64,000 bases of DNA from Cafeteria roenbergensis (lineage: Eukaryota > Sar > Bigyra > Bicosoecida > Cafeteriaceae), in assembly GCA_008330645.1 (NCBI GenBank), contig VLTN01000018.1, positions 186,001 to 250,000 on the forward strand, in the 5' to 3' direction. The notes beneath the pieces were generated by a model, which was not told the origin of the DNA, did no database searches, and saw only the letters and a program-made list of their open reading frames with translations. Position numbers and translations under genes: made by a program. This document shows, piece by piece, positions 26,892-37,038 of the stretch (within the stretch, counting starts at the first letter, position 1; the number at the start of each line of letters is the position of its first letter).

Positions 26892-29077
26892 TCAGGCCGA
26901 GGTCACGCGGGACTTGAGCGCCTCGAACTGCTCGCGGACCGCGGCGGGGACGCGGTCGCCGAAGCTGTCGAGCGTCTCCTTGTGCAGGTGGAGATCCCTC
27001 TCCCACGCGGCCTTGTCCACGGTGAGGATCTCCTCCATGGCCTCGGGGGTGACGTCGAGGCCGGACACATCGAGGCCGGTCTTGGCATCGGGGACGTGGC
27101 CGACGGCGGTGGTGTTGGTGCGGGCGTCCGGGGCATCGCCGGCGTTGCAGCGGTGGAAGACCCACTCGAGCACGCGGCTGTTGGAGCCGAAACCGGGCCA
27201 GACGAAGCCACCGGTGCCGTTCTCCTGGCGGAACCAGTTGACGAAGAACATCTTGGGCAGGTTCTTGCCCCCCTCCGCGGCAGACGTGCCCATGTCAAGC
27301 CAGTGCTGGAGGTAGTCTCCGACGTTGTAGCCGATGAAAGGCTTCATGGCGAAGGGGTCGGAGCGGAGCTCGCCGGGCTTGCCCTCGGCGGCGGCCGTGG
27401 TCTGGGAGAGCATGGTGGCGCCCATGTACACGCCGTGCTCCCAGCTGAGGGCCTGCGCCACAAGAGGCACCGTGGTGGCACGGCGGCCGCCCATGAGGAA
27501 GGCATCGATGGGCACGCCGGCCGGGTCCTCCCAGTTGGAGGCGATGATCGGGCACTGGCTCGCGGGGGCGGTGAAGCGCGAGTTGGGGTGCGCGGCGGCG
27601 CCCATGCCCGCTTCGGGGCGCCAGTCACGGCGCAGCCACGAGGTGGCGCGCTCGGGGGCCTCCTTGGTCATGCCCTCCCACCAGATGTCGCCGTCGTCGG
27701 TGAGCGCCACGTTGGTGAAGATGCAGTTCGCGTGCAGGGAGTCCATGGCGTTGGGGTTGGTCTTGGCGGAGGTGCCGGGGGCGACGCCGAAGAAGCCAGA
27801 CTCGGGGTTGGTGGCCCAGAGGCGGCCGTCAGGGCCGGGGCGCAGCCAGGCGATGTCGTCGCCGACGCACTCGACCTTCCAGCCCGGGAGGTCCGGGGAG
27901 AGCATGGCCAGGTTGGTCTTGCCGCAGGCGGACGGGAAGCAGCCGGCGATGTGCTTGACCTCGCCCTCCGGGCTGGTGAGGCGGAGGATGAGCATGTGCT
28001 CGGCCATCCAGCCCTCGTTGCGGGCCTGCACGCTGGCGATGCGCAGGGCGTGGCACTTCTTGCCGAGGATGGCGTTCCCGCCGTAGCCGCTGCCGTAGGA
28101 GATGATGTGAGGCTCCTCGGCGTCGGTGAAGTGGGTGATGAGCTTCTCGTCGCTGCAGGGCCAGGCAGAGTCCGGGGTGCCGGCCTCAGTGAGGGGCTCG
28201 CCGACGGAGTGGAGGGCGGGGGTGAAGCGGTCCTCCTCGTCGATCTTGGCGAGGGCCTGCTTGCCCATGCGGGTCATGATGCGGACGTTGACCACGGCGT
28301 AGGCGCTGTCGGTGATCTGCACGCCGGACTTGGAGCTGGCGCCGCCGATGGGGCCCATAGAGTAGGGCGCCACGTACATGGTGCGGCCCTTCATGCTGCC
28401 ATCGAAGAGGGTGTCAAGGCGCGCCTGCATCTCCTTGGGGTCGGCCCAGTTGTTGGTGGGCCCGGCGTCAGCCTCGTCGTTGCTGCAGATGAAGGTGCAC
28501 TGCTCGACGCGGGCCACGTCCTTGGGGGAGCTGCGCGCAAGGTAGCTGTTGGGGCGCTTCTCCGGGTTGAGCTGGATGAGCGTGCCGTTGTGCACCATGT
28601 GGCGCTTGAGCTCGGCGTCCTCCTCCTCCGAGCCGTCGAGCAGGTGCACGCGGTCGGGCTTGCAGAGGGCCACAGACTCGCGGATCCACTTCTGCAGCTT
28701 GGCGCTCTTCGTGAACTTGCTGCGGCGAGGAGCGAAGCAGGACAAGGATCAGGAGGGGGGGGCGGCGGCGGCGCAATCGAGTCCGAGAGAACGCGCTGGA
28801 ATGTTCGTGGTCAGACCGGCGTCCGGAGGCAGGCCACGGCGCTCGCAAAAGCGCCAAAACAGCGCGATGACCCCGTCCCCGGGGCCCGCAGGCGCGCAAA
28901 ACAGCGCCGCAGCTCGGGGCGATTGCGCGCCATGTGGCATCGCGAGCGACGGAAACCGCTCCAAGCCCGCCGTCAAACCAGATCCTGACTGCCGACCGCG
29001 GACGCAGAGGCCCCGGCTCACCCAAGCTCGCCCTCGAGGTCGGCCACGGCGACGGACGAGGCCGCGCGCGCAAGAGC
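26892..29077 (-). CDS. PCK: Phosphoenolpyruvate carboxykinase, GTP type (5' end incomplete)
   Basis: The main exon, 26892..28719, encodes 608 residues of GTP-dependent PEPCK, which converts oxaloacetate and GTP to PEP, GDP and CO2 at the entry to gluconeogenesis. Key motifs are HLLDGSEEED, YVAPYSMGPIG, GSGYGGNAILGKKCHALR, the P-loop FPSACGKTNLAML with its reactive Cys, VGDDIAWLR and MGGRRATTVPLV. These belong to the GTP (animal and bacterial PckG) class, not the ATP class of plants and diatoms. The frame lacks an ATG before KFTKSAKLQKW; the first codons upstream are non-ATG. A 302-nt intron (donor GTGAGC at 29021, acceptor GCCGCAG ending 28720, with a C-rich tract) links in phase to a 56-nt exon at 29022..29077 encoding ALARAASSVAVADLEGEL. 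At least one further 5' exon with the ATG remains unresolved. The Arg/Ala/Ser-rich lead could be part of a mitochondrial presequence. Confidence 0.9.
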
Positions 29078-29688
29078 CTGCGGGGCGCTCGGACGGCGGA
29101 GCGGGGAGGCAGGGGGTGGCGCATGCGGCTGGCAGGCCGGGGGACGCCGCGACAAGCAAGCTCGGCACCAGCGAACGCCCGAACGGCCGGCGCCAGCTTG
29201 AAGCAGCAGCGAGGGGCCCGCGGGGCGCGCGGCCCTGTGGCGCAGCCAGAGCAGGCAGGGCTCACCCACGAGGACCCTGCGACCGCGCGGGTGGCGGAGC
29301 GGCACGACCTGCGGAGCGGCGCGCAGCGGCGCAAGGAGGGGAAGCGGCGACCGATCAACAGCTGATCAACGTAGCAGCGAACGCCCGCCACGGCAGCCTG
29401 CCCCGAGGCAGGCCATGCTCCGGAACCGCCCCCCAGGCGAGCCACCTGGCCGGCTGCCCCGAGCGCCCAGCTCACCGAGCGAGCATTGCTGCTGTCCGAG
29501 GAGATCGGCGCAGAGGTGCGATATCAGGCAAGGTCGAGACTCGCAGAGCGTCGCGCGCTTGATCGAGGCTCTGCCCGGCGCTGCTGCGCGCCCGCTTGCG
29601 CTCCATGGCGCTTGCACGCCGTTCTGGCGTGAGCGACAGCCGTCCGCAACGCTGCTGCAAGCTGCCCCCGGGCAGGGCGCAGCCAAGC
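29078..29688. other. Divergent spacer, PEPCK / glycosyltransferase
   Basis: These 611 bp must hold the missing first exon of PEPCK (minus strand) and both promoters. Candidate donor sites occur (for example GTGAGC on the minus strand near 29270), but no ATG-containing exon joins in phase convincingly. An in-frame upstream ATG of the glycosyltransferase lies at 29605. No repeat or RNA gene is visible. Confidence 0.4.
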
Positions 29689-31579
29689 ATGCCTGGCGCG
29701 CGCGGGGCCACGTGGCCTGCTGGCGTCCTGCTTCTCGCCGTTCTGGCGGCAGCCGCCCCCAGCTCCGCGGCGGCTGGCGGCAGCGACAAGCTGGGCGTTC
29801 ACTGGATGGCCCCGTTTTTCAGGTACGCACGCGCCGCTTCCTGGCAGGCCCCATAGTCGGCGCTCTGGTGCGTGCACCGGGCCGCCAGTTGCAGCAGCCG
29901 CGCCCACGGCTGCAGCTCGCGCCTCTCAGGCGGGCTGCTTGCAGCATGGCGCCGCCGGCCTCGACGCGCTGCCCGTGAGACGAGAGCGCCTTGCTGGGGT
30001 CCATCGCAGCGGGGGCGGGTACTGCAGCGAGGCCGTTGCGTTTGTCATGGCGCTCGACGCGCACTCGGACCGCCCGGTCAGCATTGACCAGCACGGCGAC
30101 GCTGTGAACCGGAGGTTCCTGCAGGAGCTGCCGGCGGCAACGTCCGCCAGCTTGCAGCGCATGTACCGGCAGCACGCCGACCCGACCAGGTCCGTGTGCG
30201 TGTGTCACTCGGAGCCCGGCGCCTGGACTCCGCCGCGTTACCCGACGACGGCCTGCCCGCCGCGGGGCGCGCGCTTCACAGTCGGGCGCACCATGTTCGA
30301 GACGGACAGGCTTCCCTCTGGCTGGGCCGAGCGGCTCAACCGCATGGACGAGGTGTGGGTGCCCACCGAGTTCCACCGCCGCGTGTTCCGGCAAGGCGGG
30401 GTCGCCGCCGCCAAGCTCCAGGTGCTTGGGGAGCCCGTGGACGTGGACGAGTTCGACCCGGGCAGGGTGGACCCGCTGCCCTTCGACGTGATGGAGGGCC
30501 CTCGCGGCCAGAGAGGTCCCTGGCAGAGCGCCCTCGAGGCATCGGACGGCTCCAGCGAGGACGGGGAGGGCGCCCCGTCCTCTTCTGGCCGGAGAGTGAC
30601 GCGCTTCTTGTCCGTGTTCAAGTGGGAGTACCGCAAGGGCTGGGACGTGCTCCTCAAGGCGTACCTCGGCGGTTTCACCGCGACTGACCCGGTTGTGCTC
30701 TACGTGCTGACGTCCGCGTACCACTCCTCCTCGGACTTTTCCGGGGAGATGCAGCGATTCATGCGCGCCAACTTGGACTGCGCCACGCTCGACTCGACCG
30801 CCGACGCCGTCCTGGACATGCACGGAGGCGGGGACGGCCAGCACTCTTCCGCTGTTGACGATGCCCTTCCGCGGCCCAGCGACTTCTGCATCGAGTTTCC
30901 GGCGGACGGAGCCGGGGCTGGCCGTGAGCCCACCGACCTGCCACAGGCCGACGAGGCCACGGCCAGCCGCGCGGCTGCCATCCGCGCCAGCATCCGGCGC
31001 ATCCCGCACGCCTCGCTCCCGCGCGTCAGGCTCCTCCGCCGGCTCTCCCAAGGCGAGCTGCCCGGCGCGTACCGCTCGGCCGACGCCCTCGTGCTGCCGA
31101 GCCGCGGGGAGGGCTGGGGCCGCCCCCACGCTGAAGCCATGGCCATGGCCCTGCCTGTGCTGGCCACCAACTGGTCCGGGCCCACCGCCTTCCTCAACGA
31201 GCGAAACGGGATCCCGCTGCCCTTCACGCACCTGCGGCCCATCCCCGAGGGCGCCTTCGCAGGCCACCTGATGGCAGAGCCGGACGAGCGAGCGCTGCGC
31301 GACGCCATGCGCTGGGTGAGCGACCACCCGCAGGAGGCGGCGGAGCTGGGTGCGCAGGCGCGGCGCGACATGGTGGAGCGCTTCAGCCCGGGCGTCTTTG
31401 CTGAGAAGCTGGAGCAGCTCATTGGCGGCATTGAGCAGCGGCTCAAGGGGCAAGCGGGGCAGGCTCGCGGCGCAGCCCGCTCCGAGGGAGACCGCAGCCC
31501 GCGGCAGCCGGCGGACGCGGACGAGGCCGTTGCCAGAGCGATTGAGCGAGAGGCGCGGCGGCGCGCGCAAGAGCTGTGA
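29689..31579 (+). CDS. Secretory GT4-type glycosyltransferase
   Basis: Two exons, 29689..29822 and 30010..31579, encode 567 residues. Exon 1 gives a signal peptide (MPGARGATW then VLLLAVLAAAAP) followed by KLGVHWMAPFF. A 187-nt intron (GTACGC...CGCAG, phase 2) joins to SGGGYCSEAVAFVMALD, restoring the N-terminal substrate loop common in GT4 enzymes. Later motifs are VSIDQHGD, VGRTMFETDRLPSGWAERLN, DEVWVPTEFHR, SVFKWEYRKGWDVLLKAY, LPGAYRSADALVLPSRGEGWGRP and EAMAMALPVLATNWSGP. The E-x7-E-like region (GEGWGRPHAEAMA) binds the nucleotide-sugar. The fold is GT-B, and the signal peptide places the enzyme in the ER/Golgi lumen. Donor and acceptor sugars are unknown. An upstream in-frame ATG at 29605 would mask the signal as a signal anchor. 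It converges on the JMJD8-like ER gene. Confidence 0.87.
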
Positions 31580-31847
31580 GGCAGCGAGAGCGGGCCGTGG
31601 CTTGCTGTGGCGCGTGTGGCGGGGCACGGCGTCACTGAGCGACTCCGAGGGCTGAGTGAGGGGCAGTGGGACAACCCGGCGCGTTGGCGCACGACGAAAA
31701 TCTCCGCCGACCGCTGGGGCAATCACAACAACGACATTAACAGCAACACTAGCGACCGGTTGCGTCAGCGTGCGTAGAATGGAATCGCAAGGCGGAGGGT
31801 GGGGGTGGAACAGCATAACCGCCGGGGCAGCGGGGGTGGCGGTGCGC
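31580..31847. other. Convergent 3' spacer
   Basis: These 268 bp lie between the facing stops of the glycosyltransferase and the JMJD8-like gene. A slightly AT-richer patch near 31725-31760 is the only feature seen. It is probably 3' untranslated sequence. Confidence 0.4.
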
Positions 31848-32786
31848 TCAGAGCTCCTCGCCCCGCGGGTCCTCGCGCTCCGTCGGTGGCTCGTGCGTAA
31901 ACGTGGAAACGAAGACGTTCCAGTCGCCCATGTTGAGCGTGGCGTGCCACCACCCGTCCGGAATGTAGATGGCGCTGCCGGCCGGAACCGTACACTCCAG
32001 CATGTCAACGGGGCTGCGCCAGCCGCTCTCGTCCAGGGTTGCGCAGGCGGCGGGGCTGGCCGAGGCCATTGGGCACTGCCTGATGAACGCCGGCAGCCAG
32101 CGGTTGTGCACCCACGCGACGGAGGATTCGTTGGGGTGAAAGTCGGGACGCCGCGCCGGGGGCGAGAGGAACCAGCGCTTGGAGCCATGCACGGTCTCGG
32201 CGAAGGCGGGGCCGTGCGTGTGGAAGCTGACTCCGCTCCCCAGCCCGCCGAGGCCAAGCGAGACGGCAGGGTCGTCGAGGGGGCCGTCTAGGGGCGGCTG
32301 GTACTGGCTCTGGAGTCTCAGCCACTCGGGCCCGCGAGTGTCCCCGAACAGGTACCAGGACTCGTTCGCGCGCGAATCCGGCCCCTGCTCCATCATAAAG
32401 GACTCGATGTAGTCGCCGAGTGTCGTGTCCATGCGCCCCGCCGAGAAGCTGTTGGAAGAGGACAGGGTAACGTCGATCGAGCCGTACTCCGCAAGCAGCG
32501 CTTGCCGCGTGGTCTCGTTTCGGAACGCCCCGTCGCCCGCCCTGAAGACCACGGGCTTGCGCCCCTTGAACAGCTCCCGAAACATTGCGACGCTCAGCAG
32601 GTCCACCTGCTCGATGTTGCAAGGGTTCTCGGTTCCCAGCCAGCCGAGCTGCGCCCAGTTGCCGCGCGGTGCGTCCGCCAGGTGGCGCCTCGCAGGCCTG
32701 CCGCCGCCCTGCGGGCGCTCCCCAGCCCCCACACTGCCTGCCGCAAGCAGTGCCGTCAGCGTGATGCCAGCAAGGGTCGCCCGCAT
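31848..32786 (-). CDS. JMJD8-like JmjC/cupin protein of the ER lumen
   Basis: This encodes 312 residues with no intron. A signal peptide (MRATLAGITLTALLAAGSVGAG) is followed by a cupin/JmjC fold: KPVVFRAGDGAF, TLSSSNSFS, TLGDYIESFMM, then SFHTHGPAFAETVHGSKRWF, FHPNESSVAW, ECTVPAGSAIYIPDGWWHAT and FVSTF. The order and spacing match JMJD8, an ER-luminal JmjC protein with no proven demethylase activity. The metal site reads H-T-H plus a distal His in WWHAT instead of the HxD/E...H of active JmjC oxygenases, and I recall the same substitution in JMJD8. Asn-linked glycosylation sequons are present. The chain ends GEEL, loosely like a KDEL-type retrieval signal. It is divergent from the SIR2 gene (152 bp) and convergent with the glycosyltransferase. 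Confidence 0.85.
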   Translation of the reverse strand: MRATLAGITLTALLAAGSVGAGERPQGGGRPARRHLADAPRGNWAQLGWLGTENPCNIEQVDLLSVAMFRELFKGRKPVVFRAGDGAFRNETTRQALLAEYGSIDVTLSSSNSFSAGRMDTTLGDYIESFMMEQGPDSRANESWYLFGDTRGPEWLRLQSQYQPPLDGPLDDPAVSLGLGGLGSGVSFHTHGPAFAETVHGSKRWFLSPPARRPDFHPNESSVAWVHNRWLPAFIRQCPMASASPAACATLDESGWRSPVDMLECTVPAGSAIYIPDGWWHATLNMGDWNVFVSTFTHEPPTEREDPRGEEL

Positions 32787-32938
32787 GGCGCCGGCACCGC
32801 TCCAGCCTCGCTGCCCGTCCGGTGGCTGCCCGAGGTTGAGTCGGCAGGCCAGGCCGCTGGCGTGTTTGGCAGCTGCAAAGATTGCCGGTGCAAAACGATT
32901 TGACTCCAGAGGCCACTGCCGGTCCTGCGGGGCTTGGC
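32787..32938. promoter_or_regulatory. Divergent promoter, JMJD8-like / SIR2
   Basis: Only 152 bp separate the two outward-facing ATGs, so the transcripts probably share a promoter. The plus-strand frame is open upstream of 32939 to 32882, but only with non-ATG codons. No TATA or CCAAT motif is obvious. Confidence 0.4.
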
Positions 32939-35900
32939 ATGGCGATCTCGGGCTGGGAAAGCGGCCACGTTTTCATTGTTCGCGGGGACGCCGCCAAAGT
33001 GGCATGCGATGCGCAGCTGGTTGACTACGTGGCCGAGGACGACGCGGGCTCGGCGCCCAAGTTCCTGCCCGGCGACATTGACATTGCCTGCATTCGGGAG
33101 CGCAGCCAGCTGGAGAGCCCCCGGTTCCTGGTCGACTTTGGCCCGTTGCAGGGCATCCCTGAGCTCATGGAGGACGTGGTGTCCGGCAACGAGAGCTTTG
33201 ACACGCTGGTCGCCAATTTTGTCGAGCAGTCGATTCGCGCCCTCGTGGCCAAGGCCTACGAGGCCCTTCGCACGGTGTGGAGCGCGTACATCATGAAGGC
33301 GGGTCCGCCGCGCTTCCGCCGGGCCCGGCCCCTGGTCGCGCTGCCCCTGCTCAAGGGGCACCTGCTGCCGAGCACGATGGGCGGCGAGTGGGTTCACACT
33401 CGCTGCTCCGTGCCGCACGCGGTCAAGGCCGCTGTGTTCGACGCTCTGAACAGCCTCTTGGCGGAGGACTCCATCACGGCCCCGCTGGCCCGGGAAATGC
33501 TGCGGGCAATGACGAAGGCCTGCAACGAAACTGGCATCGACGTGGTGCTGGCGGCAGAGTCCAAGGCGCAGTTCGTTGCGCTGCAAATGGGCCGCTGCGC
33601 CGCCCGCCTTGCGCCCGCCGGCTCGCGTGAGTCCCGGAACGGCAGGAGCGGCACCGTCTACCCCGCCTGGGAGGGGCTGTCGGACTCTGGGCGGGAAGAG
33701 GCGCGAAAGCTGGCCACGCACGCCGCGTCGGGGCACCTCACAGTCTTCGTCGGCGCCGGCGTCAGCGCGGGGGCGGGCCTGCCCACATGGACGGAGCTGC
33801 TGAAGAAGCTGGCGCGCCGCGCGCACCTCTTCACGAGCAAGCGGCCACGTCGAGCGAGCCTCGAGGGCAGGTCAGGGCGCCGCTCGGCGCAGCGCCTGAG
33901 CCATGCCGTGGCATCCCTGGAGGAGCAGCAGCAGCGCGCGGAGGCAGAGTTCGACCGGATGGACCTGATGGACCAGGCCCTGCTGGTGGAGCACGAGCTG
34001 GAGAAGCGGGGCAAGAAGTTGGGCATCGAGGTTGCCAGGATGCTGGGCTCCAAGGAGTACGCGCTGGGCCACGCTCTCGTGGCGTCGCTGGGGGCCAAGA
34101 ATGCGGTCACGACCAACTACGACACGCTGCTGGAGGACGCCATCCGCAGCACGAACGAGGCCATCTCCGTGATGCCCAACGGGCCCGACGACCCCAAGGC
34201 CGACCGCTGGCTCCTCAAGATGCACGGCTGCGTGCTGCAGCCGAGCGGAATTGTGCTCACCCGGGCCGACTACGCGCGCTTCTCCGAGGAGTCCGGCGCG
34301 CTGCGAGGCGTGGTGCAGGCCTCCCTCATGACGTCGCACATGCTCATGCTGGGTTTCGGTCTGCAGGACCCCAACTTCTACAGCCTCTACAACGACGTGG
34401 AGCGGGCGGTGAAGCGCGGCGAGGGCGTCGGGGGCCAGCCGAGGCGCCTCGGCACCGTCATCACTCTGCAGCACAACTCGATGCAGGTGCGGCTGTGGGA
34501 GAGGAGGCTTCACTTCGTCTGGATCGACAAGCTGCGCTCGGCGGCGGAATCCGGACGGAAGATTGGGGGCGCGCTGCCGCTGATGAAGCGGTCGGCGACG
34601 GGGCCGGTGGGGGGCACCTTGCGGCCGGCGAGGGCGGAGGACGAGACTGACGCGGCCCTGCTCGCGGCCTTCGAGCGAGCCAACGGCAAACGGGGGGGGG
34701 CACATGCGGAGGGCCCCTCGAAGCCGCGCCAGCCGGCGAGCCGGGCCAAGAGCGCCCGCTTCCTCGCCCCCGCAAAGCTGCGAGGGGGCTCTCTCCTTGC
34801 CGTTGGGGAGCCCGCCTCGGAGGGCGGCAGCAGCAAGACCAGCTGCGCGTCGGAGTCGACGGGCGCCTCCGATGATGAGGGTTGCCCGGACTCGGCCGGC
34901 GACCACGGCCGAGCCGTCGCGGCGGCCAGCACCGCGGCCTCGACTGCAGGCGTGTCGAGGGCACTGTTCGCTCAGGATGCGGGGCACGGTTCGGCCCTGG
35001 CCGCATCCCGGCCGGAAACGGCCGAGCGCCCGCGCGTCGCCCGGCACAGCGCCGCTGCCGCCAAGCCCCGCGCTGCAGCAGACTGCTCTGCTCCGCCTGA
35101 CCACCCCGCCCCGTCCGACGTGGCCATCCTGGCGCGGCTCCACGACGTCTTCCTCGACTTCGTCGTCTTCACCAGCTTCCACAAGGCGCCGCACCGCCAC
35201 ATGCCCGACCCGGCCCCCATCCTGGGCGCCGAGCGCATCGAGCTCAACTCCGACGACTGGCAGCTCCGCCAGGCGGTGCAGAAGTTCCTCACCGACCTGC
35301 CACAGTGCTGCCGCATGTCCCCGGCGTTCGAGCCCATCGCCGCGGCAGTGCGCAGCCTGGGCGGCCAGCAGCTGCTGCAGGACACCAAGAGGGCCGGCGC
35401 ACGCTTCTTCGTCACAGGGGTCACGGACGAGGGCGCAACTCCCATGCCGGAGCCACGCGCGCGGCGGGACCGCCCTCCGCCGCCGCCGAGGCGGAAGCGG
35501 CCTGCGCGCTCCCCACTGCACTTCAAGCGCCCGAAGGCTCCCCCACGCCGCGCGGCCATCGTGGCCAACGGCGGGATCGCCGCGCCGCCCCTGCAGGCGG
35601 CGCCTTCGGACCCGCACGACGCAACAACAGGTCCCGCGGCGTTCGCGACGAAGGCGACCCGCGAGGACACGGCCGACCCGGAAGGCGTGGCAGCGGCTGC
35701 GGCAGCAGCGCCCCCGGAAACGGCAGTGCCCTCCCCCTCTCGTGGGCAGCAGCCCCCGCCCTTGCGCAGCGAGGCGGGGACGGGCGAGCCTGCGTGGCCG
35801 GCTTCCAGTCCCGCAAGCCCGCCCTCCCCGCCGGCAGGCCGAGCCTCTGCCGTTTCCGCCGAGACGCCCGACGAAGCCTTCCACTCATCATCTGTGCTCA

Positions 35901-36784
35901 CTGGGAGCCCTGGCGGGGCCGCGTCGCCTCCGGGCCGGGCTTCGAGCAGTCAGGCATCGTCGGCAAGCCGCCTACCTGCTTCAGCCGCCCTCACCAAGAG
36001 CGCGCCTCGTCGAAGAGCCACCACCGGGCCGCGCGACACGGGAGACGACGGCAGTCACCCCGGCTCCTGGTCTCGGAGCGGCAGTCCCTCCCCCGCTGGG
36101 CGGCGAGCTGCGCCGGACGGGCTCGACGACGAGGGAAGCGGCAGTCCCTCCAGCGGCATGGCTCGCTACTCGCAGCGCTTCGTCGTGAGCGGACAGAAGG
36201 CCAGTCCGTCGTTGTCCGTGTCGGCCGCAAAGCCCGCCAGGAGGTGCCGCGGTGCCGCCCTCGCCGCCGTGCGGAGCAACACCTGCTCTGACGCCGGCTT
36301 GGACGAGCAGGCGGGGCGCTCGATGCGGACGGCTGGCTCGGACCCCGCGGGCGGATACGCTATGGGGTGGCCCCAGCCACTGCAGGCCTCTGCAAGCGCC
36401 ACCTCGGCGCCCATGGGCTTGGCGCAGTCGGCCGGCGGTGGGCACGACGGCGCGGCGGGACCCCCAATCGGACCAGAGGACTCCGGGTCCGCAGGCGCCG
36501 CAGCCTCGACCCACATGTCCGCCCAAGAGCGCGAGCGCTACCAGTCGATGTCCATCCGCCGAGCGACGGCCTGGTCCCTCCTCCGCGACATCGGTCAGGG
36601 CCGGCGGCAGATGTGGGACTCGCCGGAGCGGTCGGGCGAGCCGCTTGCCCGGGCGGGATCCAACGACGCGCCAGAGCCCGGCATGCCTGCCCGGGGCCAC
36701 CCGCACCTCATTGACCAGATCGACGAGGCGGTGGAGTCGGATGATGGCAGCTCCGGCTCCACGGCAGAGACGCAGCGGTCGTAG
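32939..36784 (+). CDS. Macro-like + SIR2-like protein with long disordered tail
   Basis: The ATG at 32939 gives 1,281 residues; upstream in-frame codons are non-ATG. Residues about 5-235 form an alpha/beta domain (GHVFIVRGDAAKVACDAQLV, RPLVALPLLKGH, GIDVVLAAESKAQFVALQMGR) that by eye resembles a macro/ADP-ribose-binding fold. Residues about 260-500 are a SIR2-like domain of the SIR2_2 type: VFVGAGVSAGAGLPTWTELL, VTTNYDTLLEDAI, LLKMHGCVLQPSGIVLTRADY and MLGFGLQDPNFYSLYNDVE. The NAD-binding GAG, the Asn of TTNYD and the His of MHG are retained, so NAD hydrolysis or deacylation is possible. SIR2_2 domains are known mainly from bacterial anti-phage NADases (Thoeris, DSR) and from some fungal and protist proteins. 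Residues about 530-720 and 840-1281 are Ser/Ala/Pro-rich and probably disordered. One ordered island at about 725-830 (VFLDFVVFTSFHKAPHRH) is unrecognised. Role unknown; the immunity link is inference. Confidence 0.8.
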   Translation: MAISGWESGHVFIVRGDAAKVACDAQLVDYVAEDDAGSAPKFLPGDIDIACIRERSQLESPRFLVDFGPLQGIPELMEDVVSGNESFDTLVANFVEQSIRALVAKAYEALRTVWSAYIMKAGPPRFRRARPLVALPLLKGHLLPSTMGGEWVHTRCSVPHAVKAAVFDALNSLLAEDSITAPLAREMLRAMTKACNETGIDVVLAAESKAQFVALQMGRCAARLAPAGSRESRNGRSGTVYPAWEGLSDSGREEARKLATHAASGHLTVFVGAGVSAGAGLPTWTELLKKLARRAHLFTSKRPRRASLEGRSGRRSAQRLSHAVASLEEQQQRAEAEFDRMDLMDQALLVEHELEKRGKKLGIEVARMLGSKEYALGHALVASLGAKNAVTTNYDTLLEDAIRSTNEAISVMPNGPDDPKADRWLLKMHGCVLQPSGIVLTRADYARFSEESGALRGVVQASLMTSHMLMLGFGLQDPNFYSLYNDVERAVKRGEGVGGQPRRLGTVITLQHNSMQVRLWERRLHFVWIDKLRSAAESGRKIGGALPLMKRSATGPVGGTLRPARAEDETDAALLAAFERANGKRGGAHAEGPSKPRQPASRAKSARFLAPAKLRGGSLLAVGEPASEGGSSKTSCASESTGASDDEGCPDSAGDHGRAVAAASTAASTAGVSRALFAQDAGHGSALAASRPETAERPRVARHSAAAAKPRAAADCSAPPDHPAPSDVAILARLHDVFLDFVVFTSFHKAPHRHMPDPAPILGAERIELNSDDWQLRQAVQKFLTDLPQCCRMSPAFEPIAAAVRSLGGQQLLQDTKRAGARFFVTGVTDEGATPMPEPRARRDRPPPPPRRKRPARSPLHFKRPKAPPRRAAIVANGGIAAPPLQAAPSDPHDATTGPAAFATKATREDTADPEGVAAAAAAAPPETAVPSPSRGQQPPPLRSEAGTGEPAWPASSPASPPSPPAGRASAVSAETPDEAFHSSSVLTGSPGGAASPPGRASSSQASSASRLPASAALTKSAPRRRATTGPRDTGDDGSHPGSWSRSGSPSPAGRRAAPDGLDDEGSGSPSSGMARYSQRFVVSGQKASPSLSVSAAKPARRCRGAALAAVRSNTCSDAGLDEQAGRSMRTAGSDPAGGYAMGWPQPLQASASATSAPMGLAQSAGGGHDGAAGPPIGPEDSGSAGAAASTHMSAQERERYQSMSIRRATAWSLLRDIGQGRRQMWDSPERSGEPLARAGSNDAPEPGMPARGHPHLIDQIDEAVESDDGSSGSTAETQRS

Positions 36785-37038
36785 CCGGCGACACCGGAGT
36801 TTCGCCTCATTTGGCCGGGTTGTGTGATGGTGGCGTGCAAGGCCTCGCCCGGGCTGTGTAACTGCATAGCGCACGCAAGTCGCGCTGAGTGTCCGCGCGC
36901 TCGGCGCGCCAAACAGTGGCCGAACGGCGCGCCCAAGTTCAACAATCACCATGCAGGCCGGCAGAGCGGCCAAGACAAGAGTGTGTGCGAGTGCCGCCCG
37001 CAAGCACCGCCCGCCTCCAGCGCGGCGGCCGCGCGAGG
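36785..37038. promoter_or_regulatory. Spacer and promoter of the ankyrin-FN3 gene
   Basis: These 254 bp lie between tandem plus-strand genes. They hold the SIR2 gene's 3' end and the promoter of the ankyrin-FN3 gene. No TATA or CCAAT box is seen. Confidence 0.35.
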
